The position numbers and the translations under genes are program-made. From the NCBI GenBank assembly GCA_028023455.1, contig JAQFVV010006272.1:5881217-5945216 (forward strand): a stretch of 64,000 bases of DNA, written 5' to 3'. Positions 57,865-64,000 of the stretch are shown here, in pieces (the first letter of the stretch is position 1; each line of letters begins with the position of its first letter). Under the pieces are notes generated by a model. It was not told the origin of the DNA, did no database searches, and was given only the letters and a program-made list of their open reading frames with translations. Origin of the DNA: Epiperipatus broadwayi (lineage: Eukaryota > Onychophora > Udeonychophora > Euonychophora > Peripatidae).

Positions 57865-58070
57865 ATATATATATATACTAGCTGTTCCTGTGGCTTCTTT
57901 CATAATAATAGGAAATCACCAAATTTTTAAAAATAATTAAATATTATAAAGCAAAAAAAAACAAAAAAACAAACACCCCATGCAAAATCCATCAAGATTG
58001 ATCCAATATCTTAAGTAACAACCCAACTTTCAAATTTATATATATAATAGATAGATGTAATATTTCTGAA
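57865..58070 (+). repeat. Interspersed repeat end, copy 1
   Basis: ACTAGCTGTTCCTGTGGCTT at the start, and ATCCATCAAGATTGATCCAA near the end before a TATA-rich tail. A related end lies at 59080-59240 (CATGCAAAATTCATCAAGAT). The style is that of widespread animal non-coding repeats with a microsatellite tail; the class is not determined. Confidence 0.4.
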
Positions 58071-58293
58071 TTCTTAGTTTTAGAGTTGCAGTATTTATCT
58101 TGATTATTGTCTGCAAATATTAAAAGAATATAATGCAGTTGATAATGAAAATATATTTAAACAATATTTACTTGAAATAATAATATGTGTTATCAACAGT
58201 AGTTAAAAATGACTGTTGTAATGCATTATTATAAACAATGTTGTATGTCCAATAAAATAATTTTAATTTAAATAGTTTAAATTTTAACATTAT

Positions 58294-58950
58294 GAAATAG
58301 ATAAATTAATTAAATTTTTTTCTACCATAATTACATGTTAAAATTTCCAAGCCATTTTAAAACTTTTTTGTGTAAGAAATCTACATAAAGTGAAATCCTA
58401 AAACTTGATCAAATTCAGTAGTCTAACTGGCTGTAAATGACAATGCTGTTCCCACAACTTATATATTTACATAATATTTCCCTGCATATGTTTAGGATTT
58501 TGACACATTTTTATTTTGCAAATAATAATACATGAGTTATGATTGCAAAATATATAACTTTTTACTCTGAAGTTTGAACATGGTGGCTAGTTAGAAATTA
58601 AATATGCAGTCCAAAATGAAATTCAGTCAATTTAAAATGTATTTACACAATAAAATTTTATACCATTTTCTGTTTCTCTGGAAATAGATAAATTAATTAA
58701 ATTTTGTTTGGACCATGACCACATGTTAAAATTTCTAAGCCTGTTTGTCATGTGAGAAATCTATTTAAAATTAAATCATAAAAGTTGATGGAATTCAGTA
58801 ATTTAATGACAATGCTGTTTCTACAGCTTATATATTTTCACAATATTTCCCTGCAAATGATTATGATTTTGATAAATTTTTTTATTGCAAGTTATCAACA
58901 GCAGTATCACAAAAAATATTACTTTTTGCTATGAAATTTTAGCATGATGG
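58294..58950 (+). repeat. Two direct ~290-bp copies (58294-58590, 58680-58950)
   Basis: Both begin GAAATAGATAAATTAATTAA and share CATGTTAAAATTTC, ATGACAATGCTGTT, ACAATATTTCCCTGCA-like and ACTTTTT...TGAA words. They lie between the two repeat ends listed at 57865 and 59080, so this may be one composite repeat. Confidence 0.6.
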
Positions 58951-59079
58951 TATTTTTTTCATGATCTACTTGCAAGTTTTATTAAATATATGGCTGTAGA
59001 TCAAAAAATCAATCAATACTGCCATCTTTGTGTTTATGATATCACTACAAATTCTGATGCATTTTTACATTATAAATTA

Positions 59080-59240
59080 CTAAAGTTTTAAAAATAATTA
59101 AGTACCATAAAGGAAAAATTTATAGCCCATAAAATTCTCCACAAAAAAAAAGAAAATCATGCAAAATTCATCAAGATTGGTGCAATATTTATTGAATAAT
59201 AAAGTAAAACAAACTTTCACATTTGTATAATAATATAGAT
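59080..59240 (+). repeat. Interspersed repeat end, copy 2
   Basis: Matches the 3' part of 57865-58070: AAAAATAATTAA, CATCAAGATTGG, then TTTCACATTTGTATAATA and ATAGAT. Confidence 0.4.
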
Positions 59241-60661
59241 AATGGATATTTGCTGACATATGAAGATTATGCTTTTACCCCAGATAGCTATGGACTTTTA
59301 TCCAAGGATTCACCATAGTGAGCATGATCAATTTGTATGCACTATTTTGATTTACATTTCATTATTCACTACAATGATCTTTAAAAAAAAATTCTAAGCT
59401 TTTTTTAAAAACAATCACCATAAGATGCAGACCATTTTATAAGATTAATAATGTCATAGAATCATGTCTATTAAATCTATGAAAACCCAAAAGTAACATT
59501 GACACTAAAAATATACAATATAGTACAAAGTTTATTCATTATACAATATGAAATATGTTTTGATTATAGAATTAAAATACTATTGTATTTTATCTGATCT
59601 TCACCTAGTATCTTGGCAAGACAATCAATGCTTTCACTTATGACATATCCAAAGTAAAAATACTTTCATCATTAATGACTACAAAATCAAAAAAATGTGT
59701 TTTATTCAGTATAGTAAATAATCAAAAATATACTTTGATCATATACAATAAAATAATGTATTAGTAAAATTTAAAATATGTACATTAAGTAAAATATATT
59801 TTCTCAATCAATTTTAAGGATTTAAATTGTTACTTTGCTTGTAGTAAAAAAATATGTTAATCATAATTGTAAAATATAGTCATTACTATTTGTGAATTGT
59901 TTTGAAGAAGAAAAAAAAGAAAGAAATGCTTTTGTACATTTTGCAGTTAATAATCAACTTTATACGATCAAAGGTTACTAAGCATAAGTTAAAAATATTT
60001 ATTTTCTCAGTTTTAAATCAATCTCATAATTTTTCTGATATTCAAAATAATGGCAAATTTTATCATAAATATAAAAAAATATACTTTTATAGTATCAGCA
60101 AAAAAAGATCTAATAATTTATATTATTAAAACTTCAGCAATCAATTGTACAGTACATTTCTTTATCAAATTTTTATTTGATTTCACTATATTTCTGTAAA
60201 AAAAAAAAAATTTGTGAAATGATAAAAAGATTAATAAAAATGAAAAAAAAAAAAAATTCAAAGTTTCAACTTTGATAATAAAAAATAAAGTGAATTGAAA
60301 GGCAAATTTTAAAATGTACATTATATTAATTTTTTTTTTTAATTTTAAAATGAACATTGTGGTTAGTTTTTTTTTCCATCATGCTTTATTTTAATTTAAC
60401 AAATTGTGATTCATGAGATATCAATGTTTTATTACATAAGAAGCAAAATGGCAAATCATGAATGAGAATTTTTTTTTTTTTTATCAATTATAGCTACCAC
60501 AATGTTTTGCACAGTATATTTATCCACAGGCTAATATTTTTTTTTAATAATATACTTAGTAAAATATTTATTTATTAATGAACCTTTTTTTTCATTTAAG
60601 TTTTATTTTTGTAATTGAATTGTTATGTATTTTGAATTTAAAATAAATTATTTTTTTTTCC
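59241..60661. other. AT-rich DNA, nothing recognised
   Basis: Many homopolymer runs. The open frames at 59902-60357 are A/T artefacts. Confidence 0.5.
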
Positions 60662-62060
60662 TTGAGAACTTGTTCTAATTGCTTAGGTTTTTATGTAAGA
60701 TGTTTAAGATTTACAACACATTTCAGGTTACCAATTATCTTCACAAATAGGGGTAAAGTTGTATTCTATTTTATTACATTTAACTTTATTCAAACATTGT
60801 TTTTAATGACAGACTTTGACCATCTTAAAATTATATATGTTATTATAATCTTCAGGAAAATACTAAGTTTTAGATATTATGAAAAATTATGTCTAAAGCT
60901 GGCCAAAGTAGAAAATCATTTAATTTTCTTATGTAAATCTGAAGGGATAATTCCTAAAGGTTTGCAACTAAAACCTCCAATTCACTCCCAGAAAGCTGAG
61001 AAAATTACTCGGAGTGCATGTGAAGCTCTGTTGAGAGAAAGTAAATAAACTTACTGATGAAACAGTAAGAAAATCATATTCTATATTACATGGAAAAATA
61101 AAAGAATGTCAAAAAAAAAAAAAGAAACTTTTTAACCTATATGGGCATATCAAAAATCATAATGTACCAAGCAGTCTACCAACTTCTTCTGTTAAAAATC
61201 TCAGTTTTAAACATCTAACAGATGCTGAAATTTCTGTTCTTGAAAGAGAATTTAACTTTGCCATAATGCCATCTAATATTCCTTTATTAGATATAATGGC
61301 AGCCACTGAGGAAGTCACTCAAAAGTTGCCTTTAGAAGATGCATGCAGAATTATGCTGGAGAATAAAAAGAACACTTGACAAGCAACAGAAATTGAAGTA
61401 AACATATCCTATGGTGAGAGGAAAGCAATTTTAAATCTTTCAAAGTGGATAAATTATAATTATTCTCCCTGCTGACAAAGAGAATGCAACAGTTGTAATG
61501 GCTGACAACTGATTATAACAACAAAATACAAGAACTCATCCAATACCGAATACGGAAACAAAATTACAGGCATTACTCAGAAAGCATCGCAGATACTTCA
61601 CTGATTCAGAAAAAGTGAAATAACATCATATTTCAGCAAAATTTCTCATCTTTTTGGTCTACCTATAATCCATAAAGATCATGTTCCATTAAGACCTATT
61701 ATCAGTTCTAGAAATTCACAAAATTTGCCAAGATTTCTTCTCAAAGTTCTAAGTCCTTTGGCATACAAGACCCAGTCCTTTGTCAGGGATTCTAGACATT
61801 GTAGAATTAATCAAGGATATGAAAATTGAAAGAACTGACTTACTGGTAAGCTTTGATATGGAAAGTTTATTCATGAATGTATCATGTGAAGTAGCATTGT
61901 CTATAATAAGGAAAAGATTAAATGGTGATAATAGTTTACGAACCAGAACAGCTATTTCTATTGATAGTATAATGGAACTATTAGCCTTCTGCATAAAAAA
62001 CATTCTTTTAATATAACACAGAATTCTTCCAAATTACAATATAACAATTTCGTCAATTGC
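60662..62060 (+). pseudogene. Penelope-like element, N-terminal and RT remnants
   Basis: The frame from about 60860 reads YEKLCLKLAKVENHLIFLCK, then EGIIPKGLQLKPPI, the style of the PLE N-terminal region. After a frameshift come FKHLTDAEISVLEREFNFAI (about 61208-61267), DIMAATEEV, an AILNLSKW-type segment, LFGLPIIHK with PLRPIISS (about 61650-61710), SFVRDS, and finally motif A, LVSFDMESLFMNV (about 61846-61884), in the 78-codon frame 61780-62016. These match the conserved blocks of PLE reverse transcriptase in order. Sequence leaves the family after the KNI segment near 62030, so motifs B and C, the thumb and the GIY-YIG nuclease are missing. Several stops; inactive. A family B copy follows ~270 bp downstream in the same orientation. 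Confidence 0.8.
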
Positions 62061-62332
62061 TAGAACAGAGAATGTTTAATAAATAAACCATATTGCCAAG
62101 CGCTTTCAACTCCTACAAGTTCTTATCAAGGCAGTATAAAAAAATTCTATTTTTCTCATAAGCGATAAATTCAACATTTCATTGCATTGACCAGGAACAA
62201 CTTATTGGAAAGTTGGTTAATTTTGAATTCATAGCATAAGATGAATTTTGTATAAGATATTATTCTTTAATCTTGCATTTTTTCAAGAGATGATACAGTT
62301 TATTTGGCTTTTTATGTTGACCAAAGTAATAC

Positions 62333-62669
62333 AGGCCATAAACATCACTTGATCACCACTTCTTATGCTTGCTTATAACTGTTATTAAAACAGGCAAAAC
62401 TCCCTATACTTATTGCCACATAATCCTGCCTAATAGGATAGTGGTGGCTATGATTATTAAAGAACCAAAGACACCAAAATATATAGGTACTGAACTGAGT
62501 TCAGACCTATATGACTATATAAGCTGATGAGCTTCGATTGGAAATATTAAGGTGTTTTCAATTTAAGACTCATAGTTTTGTATTTAAGTGGAGATAAAAG
62601 GTGGCTGCTTGAGGGTTGCATTAGATCCTAAGATCTAGGTACAGTGCTTTCAATTCAAAAGCTCTGACG
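62333..62669. mobile_element. Family B copy 5, interrupted by an LTR element
   Basis: A minus-oriented piece (62333-62424: CATAAACATCACTTGATCAC to CAGGCAAAACTCC) inverts at about 62425 into a plus monomer (ATAATCCTGCCTAATAGG onward). The plus monomer ends at AGCTCTGACG, i.e. within the family's hammerhead core, where an LTR begins. Confidence 0.7.
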
Positions 62670-62877
62670 TGTATGCGTCAACTTAATTTAATTTTCCAAC
62701 AGATTTGGTAACAAAAAATCGGTTTATTAACAACTTTTTAACACAAAAAAATAATGCATAGCTATAAGTTACACTCTAAGAAAGTTTTCTAACTAAAAAC
62801 TCTTCTATTAGACAAAATGTTCTACACTTCATGTTCTTGATTGTTTAACTTAATTAATAATGGTAGGTGACATTACA
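62670..62877 (-). repeat. 3' LTR of a Gypsy-like element
   Basis: On minus it starts TGTAATGTCACC right after a purine tract and ends GACGCATACA, 208 bp. AATAAA on minus lies near the expected R/U5 position (about 62723). The flank TGACG may be one half of a 5-bp target duplication, the other half being outside the window. Confidence 0.65.
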
Positions 62878-62888
62878 CTCCTCCACCC
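62878..62888 (-). other. Polypurine tract of the Gypsy-like element
   Basis: GGGTGGAGGAG on minus, directly adjoining the LTR start. Confidence 0.7.
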
Positions 62889-62959
62889 ATAGCAGGGAAA
62901 ACGGCTATCGTACAAAGTCACTTAAATAAGCGGGTGGCTTCCTATCTCACTTTGGGTGT

Positions 62960-63340
62960 TTATATTTCTGTATTATCTACTGTATTCGATGATTCTGGTT
63001 GAACTATTTTTGGGTCTTCTGCTGAAATCTTTTCCTGGGGTTTGGATATCTGGTAGTCTGGACTTGGCTCGGAGTTATCAGGTCTTTTTTCTGAAGGTTT
63101 ATATCCATTGATTTGAGCTGTATATGTATATTGCCAGTTTGGATTGATACAATGGCGAATATGACTAAAATGTCTCTTGTATCTAACATTATCTTCCATT
63201 TGTACTGTAGCTATATTCTTGGAAGTTATGCCAATTACTTCACCCTTTATCCAAATTTGTCATAGGCAATCTCTAATCCACACCGTCTCACCTACAAGAA
63301 ACTTCTCTGATTTTCTACCAACAGTTTCTCTTGTCGGTTT
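62960..63340 (-). pseudogene. Integrase C-terminal region of the Gypsy-like element
   Basis: Downstream of the integrase core on minus. A segment readable as KFLVGETVWIRDC (about 63280-63320) and one reading VQMEDNVRYKRHFSHIRHC (about 63145-63200) correspond to the small beta-rich C-terminal DNA-binding module that ends in a K/R-R-H-x-x-x-I/L-R motif. A hydrophilic tail, rich in Pro/Ser/Glu, runs to the stop near 62960. An in-frame stop around 63260 breaks it from the upstream part. Confidence 0.65.
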
Positions 63341-63354
63341 GGGTAGGAGTAAAG

Positions 63355-63693
63355 TTAAGTCCGTAGCTTTCTTTTCAGAAAAAGTTTGGCAGGAATCCTT
63401 TCGCTAACAGTGGTTGGAATAGAATGTTGTTGTAAAAGAATCTGATTTAAAGCCTCTAGCATCCTCATGGATTTTTGCTTTCTCAATGCGATTTTAAGTT
63501 GGTTTACTGCATTCTCGGCCAGGCCATTGTTTTCTGCTTGATATGGTGGTGTATGAAGGTGTCTGATACCTCTGTGTATCAGGAAGTTTTCGAATTTAGA
63601 TAAATAAAGACCAGAACCATTATCTGAAACTAAGGTCTCTGGATATCCTTGTGTTGCAAAAATGGATATCAATTGGTTGATTGTTTCATCCAT
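63355..63693 (-). pseudogene. Integrase catalytic core fragment, Gypsy-like element
   Basis: A 112-codon minus frame. Visible: ETLVSDNGSGLYLSKFENFL (second catalytic Asp in SDNG), HTPPYQAENNGLAENAV (catalytic Glu in the NGLAEN motif, with the usual 35-residue spacing). The first Asp lies upstream in ADAYSHWIEY (about 63715-63742), displaced by a frameshift near 63695. This is the retroviral-type D,D-35-E integrase of a Ty3/Gypsy-class LTR retrotransposon, which joins the DNA copy to the host genome. Broken by frameshift, so inactive as it stands. Confidence 0.85.
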
Positions 63694-64000
63694 CCCAGTA
63701 TTTTAACAATTCTATACTCAATCCAGTGAGAGTAGGCATCGGCAACTAGAAAAATATGTCTCAAAAGGACCGTGCATTCCTAGGCCCTTGTAATTGGTGG
63801 CCACTGGCTATATTCCTTTATGTTCAGTCTGCTGTTTGTTTGGCAATCAATACACCCTTTCGTATAAGTTTCTATATCTTCAATTTAACCTTGGCCACCA
63901 AACGTAACTTCTGGCTAATGCTTTGGTGTGCACTATTCCTGGATGGCCATTATAAAGTAGTTTTAGAACCTGTTTTCATTCTTGTGAGGTATTACTACTC
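63694..64000 (-). pseudogene. Integrase zinc-binding region, Gypsy-like element (runs off window)
   Basis: On minus: LLYNGHPGIVHTKALARSYV then WWPRL, and after a break KGCIDCQTN, i.e. the H-H-C-C zinc-binding motif preceding the integrase core. A stop after WWPRLN and later frame changes break the gene. The rest of pol, gag and the 5' LTR should lie beyond the right edge. Confidence 0.75.

Noticed and set aside
62510-62545. CTGATGAGC in family B copy 5 as a hammerhead core
   Set aside because: No helix II or GAAA follows at the right distance, and other copies read CTAATGAGC; the real ribozyme block is elsewhere in the monomer.

Overview
This is a eukaryotic, almost certainly invertebrate-animal, nuclear window. 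It is very AT-rich (roughly a quarter G+C by eye), has no dense gene arrangement, and is dominated by old retroelements: RTE-type LINEs, a second LINE lineage, Penelope-like element (PLE) remnants, LTR retrotransposons, and many palindromic or tandem short repeats. I cannot name the species. Most of the longer open frames are chance frames in AT-rich DNA. The few coding frames I support are transposon domains and a handful of candidate host exons.

Layout: an AT-rich edge; a ~2.0 kb LTR-like repeat (family A, copy 1, 1291-3268); a decayed RTE LINE (4905-7640); hammerhead-bearing repeat family B, copies 1 and 2 (7815-8835, 10264-10672); a decayed second LINE (10690-12930); hammerhead-bearing repeat family C, copy 1 (13300-13960); a better RTE copy (14430-17245). 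Next, two candidate first coding exons lie head to head about 325 bp apart (18309-18390 minus, 18716 plus), followed by a MITE-like foldback (19225-19480), inverted PLE endonuclease fragments (20500-20800), A copy 2 (21983-24135), B copy 3 with a 16-bp target-site duplication (26200-26889), a candidate terminal host exon with poly(A) signals (28091-28340), C copies 2 and 3 (29868-30245, 31890-32435), a truncated RTE on minus (32611-33003), a candidate micro-exon (37848-37896) and A copy 3 (38056-39731). A large minus-strand LTR retrotransposon (family D, 40790-51501) follows, with ~2 kb LTRs, a recognisable primer-binding site, a polypurine tract and gag-like remnants; its 3' LTR is split by a 3.9 kb insertion that carries B copy 4. 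The right part holds a CpG-rich block of unknown origin (51830-54010), a ~640 bp palindrome (54866-55512), a PLE reverse-transcriptase remnant (60662-62060), B copy 5, and the 3' part of a Gypsy-like LTR element on minus (62670 to the window end).

The most notable signal is in families B and C. Both are short retroposed repeats arranged as tandem monomers (~445 and ~416 bp) and/or foldback inversions, and both carry a motif that folds as a type I hammerhead ribozyme: CUGANGA, helix II, GAAA, a minimal helix III, a cleavage triplet, and a two-part helix I with an internal loop. One family C copy (29966-30022, minus) keeps every invariant core residue. The family B copies are individually mutated but agree on a hammerhead consensus, and two of them have 14-16 bp target-site duplications. 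Type I hammerheads with minimal helix III are known in Penelope-like elements and in animal retrozymes, and a PLE lies ~270 bp upstream of one B copy in the same orientation. I infer that PLEs are, or were, the mobilising machinery. Whether these exact families have been described cannot be decided from the sequence alone.
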